Notes: generated by a model from the letters alone, not told the origin. A stretch of DNA of 64,000 nt from Maridesulfovibrio sp. (GCF_963677005.1 NZ_OY781616.1:3419001-3483000); one strand, 5' to 3'; shown: positions 39,805 through 48,746, numbered from the stretch's first letter. Program-made: numbers and translations.

Positions 39805-40881
39805 ATGACAATTTCCACCGCCACCTATGAGCAGAGGCGGGAGAATGTCCGCAGACTTTTGAAGGATCGCGGTCTTCCTCCTCTTTTGGTCAGTTTTGCG
39901 GCCAACAGGTATTATCTCAGCGGATTCGAGCTTCACGATCCCCAGTGCAACGAAACCGCCGGATGGCTGATAATTTCTCCTGACGGCCGTGATTTTCTCC
40001 TCACCGATCCCAGATATCTGGACGCTGCCCGCCGTGTCTGGAATGAGGAGGATATTTTCATCTATTCCGGTCGCAAATACGATGCTCTGCGTGGATTTTT
40101 CAAATCCAACAAGTTGACTGCCCTTGGATATGATCCCAAGGCTCTCAATCTTTTTGAATATGAAAACCTGTCCGAGCTATGCGCTATGAAGTCTGTTTCC
40201 GGATTGGTCGAGGGACTGAGGCTGATCAAGGATGAGGACGAGATTCGGCTGATGGAGGAATCCTGCGTTCTCAACCACAAAGTCTATGAACTTCTGGAGC
40301 CCCGGCTTAAGCCGGGCATGAGCGAATATGAAATTTCGTGGGAAGTGGAACAGCTTTTCCGCAACAACGGCGCTTCCGAGCTTTCCTTTCCGACAATTGT
40401 CGGCATAGGGCCCAATGCGGCTCTTCCCCACGCCATACCCGGCAGTGATACGCTCGGGGACGGCGATCTGGTCCTTGTGGACATGGGAGGTCGGCTCGGT
40501 GATTACTGCTCGGACCAGACCAGAGCCTTCTGGGTCGGCGACAAGCCTTCCGACCGGTTCCTGACCGTCCGTGATCAGGTCCGGGAAGCGCAGGCCGCGG
40601 CCATAGAGATCATGCGTCCGGGACTGCCTATCCAGCATGCCTACCACACGGCCCGCAGTGTTTTCGAGAAATACGGTGTGGAGGAGTTCTTCACACATTC
40701 ACTGGGACATGGCATCGGGTTGGAAACACATGAAATGCCGAGTGTCAGCCCGATTGCCTCCGGGGAACTGAAGCCGGGCATGGTCGTTACCGTCGAGCCC
40801 GGACTCTACTATCCCGATTGGGGCGGAGTACGCTGGGAGTACATGGTTCTGATTACCGAGGACGGCTGCAAGGTCATGTAG
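39805..40881 (+). CDS. M24 family Xaa-Pro peptidase
   Basis: The 358-residue metallopeptidase removes residues before proline, or is a related aminopeptidase. An N-terminal creatinase-like domain (~1-130) precedes the pita-bread catalytic domain. Metal ligands are visible as Asp in LVDMGGRLGDYCSDQTR (two Asp), His in HSLGHGIGLETHEMP, Glu in VTVEPGLYYPDWGG and Glu in VRWEYMVLI. It is probably cytoplasmic. Confidence 0.92.
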   Translation: MTISTATYEQRRENVRRLLKDRGLPPLLVSFAANRYYLSGFELHDPQCNETAGWLIISPDGRDFLLTDPRYLDAARRVWNEEDIFIYSGRKYDALRGFFKSNKLTALGYDPKALNLFEYENLSELCAMKSVSGLVEGLRLIKDEDEIRLMEESCVLNHKVYELLEPRLKPGMSEYEISWEVEQLFRNNGASELSFPTIVGIGPNAALPHAIPGSDTLGDGDLVLVDMGGRLGDYCSDQTRAFWVGDKPSDRFLTVRDQVREAQAAAIEIMRPGLPIQHAYHTARSVFEKYGVEEFFTHSLGHGIGLETHEMPSVSPIASGELKPGMVVTVEPGLYYPDWGGVRWEYMVLITEDGCKVM

Positions 40882-41015
40882 CAGTATAGTGGTCACGGAA
40901 ACCGAATTACTTATTCTTTATAAAGTTAAGAGAAGCGGATGAGCCGCATGGCCCACCTTTTTCGGTTTCAGCGGGACTCGGATTGATTTTAATTGCTCAC
41001 AGGAATTGAAAAAGA

Positions 41016-41288
41016 ATGGCACGAAAAAGAAGACCGCGTCCATGCCCTCCTCCTCCGGCACAGTCCGGGCGCACCTACGTACAGATAAAGCCTTCGGACA
41101 TAGCAATGTTCCGGTTTCTTCTGGAGGCAGAGGACAATCTTGCCCTGTTCACAATTGCTGACAGGTTCAGGGGGGTACTGCTGCTGCGCTACAGCCCCCA
41201 TCAGGAACGCGAGTTCCGTGAATTCATGGCAGGGCTGGGCAAGGAAATGGATATTGTCTTTCTGCCCGATCCGGCAGTTTCTGCCTGA
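41016..41288 (+). CDS. Small DUF4911-like protein
   Basis: The 90-residue protein starts with a basic, proline-rich tail (MARKRRPRPCPPPPAQ) followed by a compact domain (YVQIKPSDIAMFRFLLEAEDNLALFTI... RGVLLLRYSP). It resembles the DUF4911 family, of unknown function, in my recollection. An AGGA site lies 12 bases before ATG. It is closed by the terminator at 41342. Confidence 0.7.
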   Translation: MARKRRPRPCPPPPAQSGRTYVQIKPSDIAMFRFLLEAEDNLALFTIADRFRGVLLLRYSPHQEREFREFMAGLGKEMDIVFLPDPAVSA

Positions 41289-41341
41289 CAGGCCGCAGAA
41301 AGATTGTTTCTCACGAAACAGCAATATTTAAGTTCAGTAAT

Positions 41342-41374
41342 GGCGATTCGTTTATGCGGATCGCCTTTTTTTTG
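41342..41374 (+). terminator. Rho-independent terminator
   Basis: GGCGAT pairs with ATCGCC, extended by CG/CG around a mismatch, followed by TTTTTTTTG. Confidence 0.85.
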
Positions 41375-41524
41375 TTTTTCTTTATGAAACGTATTCCGGT
41401 GCAAGACGCATTGTGTGTCTTTGATTTGTGTTGTATTTGAGTTATGTGTAGACAAGAAACGATTATTCGGAGGTCGTTTGCGTCTTAACTCTGTGTGATG
41501 AGACTGTTTTTTTGATCTGTTTTT

Positions 41525-41550
41525 CTGTAACACAACTGTAACAATTGACT
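41525..41550 (+). promoter_or_regulatory. Direct repeat resembling a Pho box, overlapping a -35 box
   Basis: CTGTAACACAA (41525-41535) and CTGTAACAATT (41536-41546) repeat with an 11-base period and run into TTGACT (41545-41550). Seven or eight of eleven positions are identical between units. A weak -10 (CATGAT, 41554-41559) follows. The rest of the 328-base gap before parA is AT-rich with nothing else notable. Confidence 0.4.
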
Positions 41551-41616
41551 GGGCATGATTTGCAACATGGTTTTGTCATTCATTGCTGGTAAAACATATT
41601 CATATGGTATTTCTTT

Positions 41617-42390
41617 ATGAAAACACTTGCTTGCTACAACATGAAGGGTGGGGTCGGGAAGACTACAACGGCAGTAAATCTATCATATCTGTACGCTGCA
41701 AACGGATTCCGGACATTGTTATGGGATTTGGACCCTCAGGGTGCGGCGACCTTTCACCTGGGAGTTGAAACATTGCAGGATACAAAGCTCAAGAAGATCG
41801 TCAAAGACAAGAAGATGATCAAAAGTCTTGTGGAGCCGACTCCCTACCCCAATCTATCCATAATTCCTGCTGGGTTTGAATACCGCAATATGGATCTGGT
41901 GCTGGACGACAGCAAAAAATCAAAGAAGAAAATGGGCAAGATTCTTTCATCCTTCACTGACGAATACGACGTGTTTGTTTTTGACTGCCCGCCGAGTATT
42001 TCGAACTTATCGGATGCTGTTTTTTCTGTTTCCGATTATATCCTCATGCCGCTTGTGCCTGCCGTGCTTTCGCAACAGACTTTTTTAAAGGTCAGCGAGT
42101 ATCTTGCGGGTATCCCGGACACCACGGCGCAGATCATACCCTTTTTCAACATGGTCGACCGGCGGAAGAGCGGACATCGTATGATGATTCTTCAGAGTAA
42201 GAAGCAGTTTCCCGGCGTGTTCTGTGATAACAGCATCCCGGCCAGGGCCAATGTGGAGCGCATGGGCGTTGAGCGGTTGCCTTTGTTCGCCTACGACCCC
42301 AAGTCCGATGCTGCCGTTTCCTTCGGTGCGCTGTGGCGTGAGCTTGAACGCAGGACCGTGTCCGGCGGTGAAAGCTCGCAGCCGGGGTAG
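41617..42390 (+). CDS. ParA-family ATPase (solitary)
   Basis: The 257-residue protein is a MinD/ParA-type ATPase. The deviant Walker A KGGVGKTT is at 11-18, with the signature Lys as third residue before the P-loop Gly; Walker A' LLWDLDPQGAATFHLG is at ~34-49 and Walker B VFVFDCPPS near 119-127. Such proteins segregate DNA or position protein cargoes. No ParB or cargo gene is adjacent and it is not near an obvious origin, so it is probably a cargo-positioning or chemotaxis-type orphan. A lysine-rich segment (DDSKKSKKKMGK) near 98-109 is unusual. Confidence 0.88.
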   Translation: MKTLACYNMKGGVGKTTTAVNLSYLYAANGFRTLLWDLDPQGAATFHLGVETLQDTKLKKIVKDKKMIKSLVEPTPYPNLSIIPAGFEYRNMDLVLDDSKKSKKKMGKILSSFTDEYDVFVFDCPPSISNLSDAVFSVSDYILMPLVPAVLSQQTFLKVSEYLAGIPDTTAQIIPFFNMVDRRKSGHRMMILQSKKQFPGVFCDNSIPARANVERMGVERLPLFAYDPKSDAAVSFGALWRELERRTVSGGESSQPG

Positions 42391-42435
42391 CGCATTGTCC
42401 AGGATTTATCTGTCCCGGCCATTTTTTTGATGGCG

Positions 42436-42465
42436 TTGACAGCCGTGGCAAAAAGCTTCAATGAT
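42436..42465 (+). promoter_or_regulatory. Possible sigma-70 promoter
   Basis: TTGACA (42436-42441) is followed after 18 bases by AATGAT (42460-42465), ahead of the methyltransferase-like gene at 42534. Confidence 0.35.
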
Positions 42466-42533
42466 ATCTCAGTATTTAAGCGTGTAACATGCTGGCGGAT
42501 ACTGCAGTTGAACCGGAGAATGCTGGAGGGATC

Positions 42534-43016
42534 ATGGAAGACGGGAGAATTGATATCTACGGAGTCGGGCCGAGGATATTCCGGCCTACCGCAATCTACG
42601 GTATAGTTGTCTTAGCGATCACACTGTTTTTCCCAAGAATTTTTTTGATGACTTTTCTGCCCAGTGCCGCATTCAATATTCTGGGCGGAATGCTGTTAGG
42701 CCTTGGTCTTGCCTTTCTTTTTATTTCCTGGGTGGCTGTGAAAAAGGCTGTGCAGGAAAATCGTCTGGAAAAGTCCGGAACTTTTGCCATTGTGCGCAAT
42801 CCCCTTTATTTCGCCTGGATAGTGTTCATTTTTCCCGGAAGCGCCATAGCCACCCAGTCATGGTTGCTTTTCGGGATGAGTGTTGTGGCCTACTATAAAT
42901 TCCTGCAATACATCCCTGAAGAAGAAGCCCGGCTTGAGGAAGTTTTCGGCAAGGAATATTTCGAGTACAAGAAAAATGTTCCGGCGATTGTCCCGAATAT
43001 GCGGGAGCTTCTGTAA
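42534..43016 (+). CDS. Isoprenylcysteine carboxyl methyltransferase-like membrane protein
   Basis: The 160-residue integral membrane protein has about four helices and the C-terminal ICMT/PEMT signature RNPLYFAWI near 88-96 and PEEEARLEEVFGKEYFEYKKNVPAIVP near 126-152, which binds SAM at the membrane face. Bacterial relatives methylate small lipophilic compounds or phospholipids; substrate here is unknown. ATG 42534 is preceded by GGAGGG; an upstream in-frame ATG at 42489 has no such site. Confidence 0.8.
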   Translation: MEDGRIDIYGVGPRIFRPTAIYGIVVLAITLFFPRIFLMTFLPSAAFNILGGMLLGLGLAFLFISWVAVKKAVQENRLEKSGTFAIVRNPLYFAWIVFIFPGSAIATQSWLLFGMSVVAYYKFLQYIPEEEARLEEVFGKEYFEYKKNVPAIVPNMRELL

Positions 43017-43220
43017 TTATAAGAAATATGCCGTGTCCTGAATTCGGGCTTCCGGGTATCCGGGGCGTATGATTTTATTATGCTGCCGGAGACGGACAGC
43101 TATTTTCCGGCGTAAAGCTCGTTGGATTCGGCTTTTCTGTTTCCGAATAATCCCGTGTAAAATTCATGTGCTTGCTGGTTTAAAAGGATGCGTTAACAGC
43201 ATCGGAGAATGGTTGGTTTT

Positions 43221-44750
43221 ATGATAGCCAAAGTTTCCTGCGCCGCGCTCATGGGCATAGACGCATTCAAGGTTGATCTGGAAGTTGATCTTACCCGGCA
43301 GGGCATGCCTTCATTTACTATGGTCGGATTGGCTGAGGGTGCCGTCCGGGAGAGCAAGGAGAGGGTTTTTTCCGCGTTAAGGAACAGCGGGTTCCGGCTG
43401 CCTCCATCAAGAATCACCGTCAACCTCGCTCCTGCGGATATGCGCAAGGCGGGGTCGGCGTATGATCTGCCTCTGGCCGCAGCTCTTCTCGGAGCCGCCG
43501 GAGTTATTGATCAGACCAATCTTGAAAACTGGTATCTGGCCGGGGAACTTTCTCTTTCCGGGGAGTTGAAGCCCGTGCACGGTATCTTGCCGCTGGCGAT
43601 TGAAGCCCGGCGAAAAGGTGCGGCCGGTCTTGTCGTGGGACCTGAAAACGTCAATGAAGCCGCTGTTGTGGAGGGCCTTAAGGTCTATTCTGTAAGCAGC
43701 CTTTCCGAACTTGTCGAGTTTCTGAACGGAAGCAGGGAAATTGCTCCTTCGTGCGTGGATACGGCTCATCTCTGGGCGGGAAGACAGAAGTATGCGTTGG
43801 ATTTTTCGGAAGTAAAGGGGCAGGAGCATGCCAAGCGGGCCATTGAGATTGGCGCGGCCGGTAATCACAACATACTTTTCATCGGCCCTCCCGGCAGCGG
43901 CAAGACCATGCTTGCCCGCCGCATTCCTACCGTACTGCCTCCGCTGGTTTTTGAAGAAGCTCTTGAGGTCACCAAAATATACAGTGTCTCAGGGATGTTG
44001 GGCAGGGATGAGGCCCTGATGGTCACCCGGCCTTTCCGGGCTCCCCATCATACCATTTCCGATGCCGGACTCATCGGTGGCGGAGCGTATCCCAAACCCG
44101 GAGAGGTCTCACTAGCTCACCGGGGTGTTCTTTTTCTGGATGAACTGCCCGAATTCAAGAAAAATGTTCTCGAAGTGCTTCGCCAGCCTCTGGAGGGAGG
44201 GGAAGTAACTATTTCCCGTGCGGCCATGTCGCTTTCCTATCCAGCCGATTTCATGCTTGTCGCGGCCATGAACCCCTGTCCGTGCGGCTATCTGACTGAT
44301 CAGCATCACACCTGTACCTGCACGCCGCAGGCCGTGGCCCGCTATAATTCCCGCCTTTCCGGTCCGCTGCTGGATCGCATTGATCTCCAGATAGAGGTCC
44401 CGGCTGTGGATTACAAGGATCTGCGGGATTCTTCCGGTCTGGATTCCGCGACCATGAGATGTGAGATAGAAAGAGTGCGCGAGATACAGGCCGAACGCTA
44501 CAGGGACATGCCCATACTCACCAACAGTGAACTGTCTGGATCATCCCTTGAAAAGTTCTGTGCGCTTACCGAGTCGGAGCACAGATTTCTGGAACAGGCT
44601 GTTCGCAGCCTGGGGCTTTCCGCGCGGGCCTATACCCGTATACTCCGCATCGCCCGGACCATTGCCGACCTTGCCGGAGAGGATTCCATCTCCGTTCCAC
44701 ATCTGGCCGAGGCTATCAGTTATCGCAGCATGGACAGGCAGGGGAACTGA
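43221..44750 (+). CDS. YifB/ComM-family Mg-chelatase-like ATPase
   Basis: The 509-residue protein matches YifB/ComM, an AAA+ helicase-like ATPase that in competent bacteria drives branch migration of incoming DNA. The N-terminal domain (AKVSCAALMGIDAFKVDLEVDL... GLAEGAVRESKERV) is followed by the ATPase with Walker A IGPPGSGKTML near 216, Walker B VLFLDELPEF near 300 and the C-terminal Mg-chelatase domain (ARAYTRILRIARTIADLAG). A zinc-binding-type CPCGYLTDQHHTCTCT lies near 354. Start ATG 43221 fits the family; ATG 43209 in frame sits too close to GGAG. Confidence 0.92.
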   Translation: MIAKVSCAALMGIDAFKVDLEVDLTRQGMPSFTMVGLAEGAVRESKERVFSALRNSGFRLPPSRITVNLAPADMRKAGSAYDLPLAAALLGAAGVIDQTNLENWYLAGELSLSGELKPVHGILPLAIEARRKGAAGLVVGPENVNEAAVVEGLKVYSVSSLSELVEFLNGSREIAPSCVDTAHLWAGRQKYALDFSEVKGQEHAKRAIEIGAAGNHNILFIGPPGSGKTMLARRIPTVLPPLVFEEALEVTKIYSVSGMLGRDEALMVTRPFRAPHHTISDAGLIGGGAYPKPGEVSLAHRGVLFLDELPEFKKNVLEVLRQPLEGGEVTISRAAMSLSYPADFMLVAAMNPCPCGYLTDQHHTCTCTPQAVARYNSRLSGPLLDRIDLQIEVPAVDYKDLRDSSGLDSATMRCEIERVREIQAERYRDMPILTNSELSGSSLEKFCALTESEHRFLEQAVRSLGLSARAYTRILRIARTIADLAGEDSISVPHLAEAISYRSMDRQGN

Positions 44751-44896
44751 AGGGACCACAGTTTGTTTTTATCATTACGCACAGTCCGCTCTGCCCGTTT
44801 TGAAAAAATGTGACGTATTCTTCACAGGCATATCCGGTTGAAAAGTCCGGTGTAGTGTAATATTACCTACCTAACCGGTTGCTAAAAGGAGAGGGA

Positions 44897-45655
44897 ATGA
44901 AGTCTGTCATGAACGCCACTACCGAGCAGCGCGCGCTCTGGAACGAGGTTTTTTCCGAATCAGAGGCCTATTTCGGAGAGAGCCCGAGTCTGTTTGCTGA
45001 AAAGTCGCTTGCGCTTTTCAGGGAAAACGGCGTGCAAACGGTTCTTGATGCCGGTTGCGGTCAGGGGCGGGACACATTTCTTTTTGCCGAAAACGGTATC
45101 CGGGTTACCGCGCTTGATTATTCCTTTGTTGCTATCGGAGCGCTGAATGAGCGCTGCGGTGAATCCGGTCTTTCTTCCTGTATTGATTCGCGCTGTTTTG
45201 ATCTGCGCATGTGCATGCCCTTTGAAAATGAAAGTTTCGATGCCTGTTATGCGCATATGCTGCTGTGCATGGAGCTTACTACCTGCGAGATTTCCTGTCT
45301 GCTGAGTGAGATGCACAGGATTTTGAAACCCGGAGGTCTGGCCCTCTATTCCGTGTGCAGTATTTTCGACGGAAATTATCGGGTCGGCGAGCATCTGGGC
45401 GAGGAGCTTTTCGAAGCAGATCGATTGGCAGTACATTTTTTCAGTGAAGAAAAGATTCGCAGTCTGTCCAGCGGGTTCAATATTCTAAGTGTGGAGCGCA
45501 TGAAAGAAGAGGAGCAGTCTCGCGATCTTTTTTGTATCGCCATGAAAAAAAGCTCCAGCCGTTGCGCGCCCACATTTGCCGCAATCGGAGCCAAGGATGC
45601 TCCACTGGCCCGAAACCGTTCCTCTGCCCCGGCTTTCTGTCCGGGGGCCAGGTGA
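44897..45655 (+). CDS. Class I SAM-dependent methyltransferase
   Basis: The 252-residue protein has the SAM-binding motif VLDAGCGQGRDTFLFAENG near 53-71, the acidic strand LDYSF near 77, and MHRILKPGGLALYSV near 139-153, typical of methyltransferase type 11/25. The last ~25 residues (low-complexity, ending SSAPAFCPGAR) look like an added tail. ATG 44897 follows AAGGAGAGGG. Substrate unknown; a tellurite-resistance-type TehB member is one possibility, though unproven. Confidence 0.85.
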   Translation: MKSVMNATTEQRALWNEVFSESEAYFGESPSLFAEKSLALFRENGVQTVLDAGCGQGRDTFLFAENGIRVTALDYSFVAIGALNERCGESGLSSCIDSRCFDLRMCMPFENESFDACYAHMLLCMELTTCEISCLLSEMHRILKPGGLALYSVCSIFDGNYRVGEHLGEELFEADRLAVHFFSEEKIRSLSSGFNILSVERMKEEEQSRDLFCIAMKKSSSRCAPTFAAIGAKDAPLARNRSSAPAFCPGAR

Positions 45656-45766
45656 TAGCCCCACTACCGTTTCAGTTGAAGCGGCTTTTTTTATGTACTC
45701 CTTCTAATCCATAAGATTTGAGATTTCTGTGTCCGGCCAATGGGCCGTGCCTGTCTTTGTATTGCA

Positions 45767-45816
45767 GAAAACGCATCCGCCCCGGCAGCTTTGAGTTGTC
45801 GGGGCGGTTGCGTTTG
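45767..45816. terminator. Long bidirectional terminator hairpin
   Basis: AAACGCA-T-CCGCCCCGGCAGC pairs with GTTGTCGGGGCGG-T-TGCGTTT (G-U pairs only in the inner arm) across a 5-base loop. A-tract and T-tract flank the GC stem, so it can stop transcription in both directions. It lies ~112 bases past the methyltransferase stop. Confidence 0.75.
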
Positions 45817-45937
45817 ACCGGTTGGTTTCTGTGCCTCCTTAGGTCTGACAGCTTTTCGGTGTAATTGATTTTTCACGTTGAATGGACGTGAGGTTTTATG
45901 CATAATAATGACAGAATTTGTTTATATGGGGAACGAT

Positions 45938-46345
45938 ATGGGCAAACTTGAATGGCACAACGGGCTTAATCTCGGAGTCTCGGAAATAGACGATCAGCAC
46001 AAGGCGTTGATCAGTGCGGTCAACAGTGTTCTTGAAAGCGTCAGGCAGGGCAAAAGCGATGCTGCAGTGGACCGGCTTCTTGGGCAACTGCGGGAGTATT
46101 CCGTCCACCATTTCAATTCCGAGGAACAGTTTATGACCGAGATCGATTATCCCGATCTCAACAGGCACAGGCAGATTCACAAGCAGTTCAAGGACAGGGT
46201 TAAGTTTTATCAGGCTGCGCGATTCCGCAAGGAACATGTCTCCTGGGGCGAGATGCAGGAATTCATCTCCAACTGGCTGATAGAGCACATCCTGCGGGAG
46301 GATTATAAAATAGCCCAGTTCGTTAAATCCCGTGGCGGCAAATGA
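45938..46345 (+). CDS. Bacteriohemerythrin
   Basis: The 135-residue protein is a single hemerythrin domain that binds O2 at a diiron site. Ligand motifs are visible in order: WHNGLNLGVSEIDDQHKAL (His and the HxxxE-like pair), HHFNSEEQFM (H-x3-E type), HRQIHKQF, and WLIEHILREDYKIA (H-x4-D). Microaerobic or anaerobic sulfate reducers use such proteins in oxygen sensing or scavenging. ATG 45938 is five bases after GGGGAA; in-frame ATG 45926 is an alternative. Confidence 0.93.
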   Translation: MGKLEWHNGLNLGVSEIDDQHKALISAVNSVLESVRQGKSDAAVDRLLGQLREYSVHHFNSEEQFMTEIDYPDLNRHRQIHKQFKDRVKFYQAARFRKEHVSWGEMQEFISNWLIEHILREDYKIAQFVKSRGGK

Positions 46346-46442
46346 AAGCGGATATTCCGGCCTTGTGCAGCAATGATCTGCTGGAGATATTTTAGCCTTG
46401 GCAGTGTTACACGGAGTTTGCCCGAGGTGGCTTGAAGATAAA

Positions 46443-46474
46443 AAGCCCTGCAACTTTTTAGAGTAGCAGGGCTT
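46443..46474. terminator. Convergent terminator
   Basis: AAGCCCTGC and GCAGGGCTT form a perfect stem between the hemerythrin gene and the minus-strand gene ending at 46519, flanked by A-rich and T-rich sides. Confidence 0.7.
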
Positions 46475-46518
46475 ATTTGGCTGACGTCGGTATGCCGGTT
46501 GTTCCGGATAAGGAAATA

Positions 46519-46749
46519 TCAGTAACTCAGCACTCCAAGCAGGGTGATCATGAATGCCACAGCGCCGCGAAATTTCAGGGGTGAGGAATTGGTAGGCATT
46601 TCTGCGCTGAGCCTGCCGCGCAGGTCGGAAAACGCCTGATCCATATCGCGCAGGCGGGCTTTTCTTTCTTTATTGGATTTGCGGGTCTCATCCCGCAACA
46701 GGCTCATGTCCTTACGATGCATAGATATTAACGATTCTACACCGGTCAT
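46519..46749 (-). CDS. Small protein with C-terminal membrane helix, unknown function
   Basis: The 76-residue protein has a strongly charged N-terminal helix (MHRKDMSLLRDETRKSNKERKARLRDMDQAFSDLRGRLSAEM) and one hydrophobic C-terminal segment (GAVAFMITLLGVLSY). The layout is that of a tail-anchored protein. ATG is preceded by GGAG at 9-12 bases. I do not recognise the family. Confidence 0.5.
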   Translation of the reverse strand: MTGVESLISMHRKDMSLLRDETRKSNKERKARLRDMDQAFSDLRGRLSAEMPTNSSPLKFRGAVAFMITLLGVLSY

Positions 46750-47070
46750 TGGTTCGTCTCCATGTATAGTAGGAAAAACTGCGATCGAAGAGTTTCGTGA
46801 GTATGGTTATGGACCGGAAAGCCCGGAGGGGTCGGGGAGGTGGAGTGGGCTTCCCGGTCCATACTTGACTAACAAGCTGCTTCTTCATAAGCAGTTTGCG
46901 TGCCACATATTTATTTTTAAAAAATATTGTTTATTTACAGTCTGTTATCTGGTGTCGGGCTTTAGGGCTTATGTGTGTGGGGAATAATCGCGCGTTGATC
47001 ATTCAAAAAAATTACGATATTTAGTCAATATTACAAAATGTCAGAATAGATAGTTTGGAGCATCCAGATC
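46750..47070. other. Divergent gap with a long hairpin
   Basis: The 321 bases between two divergent genes are AT-rich except for the hairpin at 46808-46863. The stretch must hold promoters for both sides but I cannot place them reliably. Confidence 0.45.
46808..46863. repeat. Long inverted repeat with G-rich loop
   Basis: Arms of 17 bases, starting TATGGACCGG and ending CCGGTCCATA, pair with one A-C mismatch around a 22-base loop rich in G-runs (GGAGGGGTCGGGGAGGTGG). No U-run follows. On the plus strand the loop could form a two-layer G-quadruplex. Confidence 0.6.
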
Positions 47071-48621
47071 ATGACCTTGTCAATCAATGAATATAAAGCC
47101 CTCTCGCAGGAACTCGATCCAGAAAAGCTGCAGAAAAAAATGCTGACCTTGCTGCTGCAGTTGCAGAATGTGGAAAGGGGGTCCCTATGGCTTGCGAAGG
47201 ACGGCATGTACGAATGTGTCGAATCGCTTGGAAATAAGAGTGAAAGCGTCAAGGGACTGAAACTTTCCCCGGATGAGAACAGCATTGTCGGCTGGGTGAT
47301 CAAGAACGGCAGGATGACCATCGCTGAGTCCGGTGATGCCCGGCATCACAGTGTAATAGAGGAAAATTTCAAGGTTAAGAGCCGCTTGATTCTTTGTTTT
47401 CCCCTGCTGCTGAAGGGCAAGGATGTGTACGGGGCTGTGCAGGTTATTGATACAAGCGCGGCCGGAGATCGGCTGAACCTTGACCCCGATTATCTGACCA
47501 TGCTTCAGGACCTCGTAGATCTTGGTGCGATTACCCTCAGCAACTCTCTGGAGTTTCAGCGGCAGCAGCACAGGTATGCCCAGCTCAGCCGGGCCCTCAG
47601 TTCCATGCGGGGCAAGAGAAATATTGTCGGCAGGAGTCCTTCGATAAACAAGGCTCTCAAGCTGGTTAACAACTACGGGGCAACCAGCTACCCCGTTATT
47701 CTCTACGGCGAGTCCGGGACCGGTAAGGAACTGTTTGCCGAGGAGATTCATGCCCAGAGTTCCAGAGCGGATAAGCCTTTTCTGACCCAGAACTGCAGTG
47801 CCATTCCGGAAAATCTGCTTGAAAGTGAGCTTTTCGGATATGTAAAAGGCGCATTTACCGGAGCCGGGGCCAATAAATCAGGGTTGTTTGAAGCGGCAGA
47901 CGGGGGAACCGTATTTCTGGATGAAATAGGTGACATGGATATAAATCTGCAGGCCAAGCTCTTGCGTGTGCTGCAGGAAAACGAGATTAAGCCGCTGGGC
48001 GGAACATGGGCAAAAAAGATAGACGTACGCATTATTTCCGCTACCAACCGTAATCTGGAGGAGGATGTGCGGTCCGGGAGGTTCAGGGAGGACCTGTATT
48101 ACCGGCTGAATGTCCTTCCTCTCAAGCTCCCGGCCCTGCGTGAAAGAGGCGATGATGTGGCTCTGCTTACGGATTATTTTCTCAACCGGGAGGCGTTGCA
48201 CAGCCACATGCTGCCCAAAAAAATGGACAGCGCTTCCATGGAGGCAATGCGCCGCTATACCTGGCCCGGTAATATCCGGGAACTGGAAAATACCATCAAG
48301 CAGTTTCAGGCCATGGTTCCGGGAGATACTGTCCGCATCACCGATCTTCCTTCCCACATAGTGCAGCCGGGCTCGGATGCTGTGCCGGCAGAGCCTGAAA
48401 AAAGAAAGAGGCATCCAGCAGTTCAATCAGAGCCGCCGGCTCTTTTCAGTCCGGATGGGCTGACCGATCTTTCCTGGCAGGAAATGGAGCGTGTCTATGT
48501 TATGGCTCTGCTCGACAAGTTCCGCTGGAACGTAAGCCGTGCTGCACGCGCAGCGGGTCTCAACCGGTCCACTTTCGATTCGCGCATGAAAAAACTGGGA
48601 ATCAGCAAATCCGCCTTATGA
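47071..48621 (+). CDS. GAF-domain sigma-54-dependent transcriptional activator
   Basis: The 516-residue enhancer-binding protein has an N-terminal GAF-like sensor (~20-165), an AAA+ domain (~185-415) with Walker A GESGTGKE at 213-220 and the sigma-54 contact loop GAFTGA at 260-265, and a C-terminal Fis-type helix-turn-helix (WNVSRAARAAGLNRSTFDSRMKKLGI). The sensor would bind a small molecule rather than be phosphorylated. It lies 198 bases before the hydantoinase gene with a sigma-54-like site in between, so it is the likely regulator of that pair. Confidence 0.93.
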   Translation: MTLSINEYKALSQELDPEKLQKKMLTLLLQLQNVERGSLWLAKDGMYECVESLGNKSESVKGLKLSPDENSIVGWVIKNGRMTIAESGDARHHSVIEENFKVKSRLILCFPLLLKGKDVYGAVQVIDTSAAGDRLNLDPDYLTMLQDLVDLGAITLSNSLEFQRQQHRYAQLSRALSSMRGKRNIVGRSPSINKALKLVNNYGATSYPVILYGESGTGKELFAEEIHAQSSRADKPFLTQNCSAIPENLLESELFGYVKGAFTGAGANKSGLFEAADGGTVFLDEIGDMDINLQAKLLRVLQENEIKPLGGTWAKKIDVRIISATNRNLEEDVRSGRFREDLYYRLNVLPLKLPALRERGDDVALLTDYFLNREALHSHMLPKKMDSASMEAMRRYTWPGNIRELENTIKQFQAMVPGDTVRITDLPSHIVQPGSDAVPAEPEKRKRHPAVQSEPPALFSPDGLTDLSWQEMERVYVMALLDKFRWNVSRAARAAGLNRSTFDSRMKKLGISKSAL

Positions 48622-48729
48622 ACCGTTCACGGACAAGTTTATGCCGCTTACGGGAAAACTACTTTACTACGGTGACGGCCGGGTGATATTCAAAAGCTTG
48701 TTTTAAAATCCGGATAATACGCACAGTGG

Positions 48730-48746
48730 CCGGAACTGCTCCTGCC
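48730..48746 (+). promoter_or_regulatory. Possible sigma-54 promoter of the hydantoinase operon
   Basis: CGGAAC at -24 and CTGCC at -12 place GG (48732-48733) and GC (48744-48745) exactly ten bases apart, as sigma-54 requires. It lies ~75 bases before ATG 48820 and just after a sigma-54 activator gene. Chance matches to GG-N10-GC are common, so context is the main support. Confidence 0.4.
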
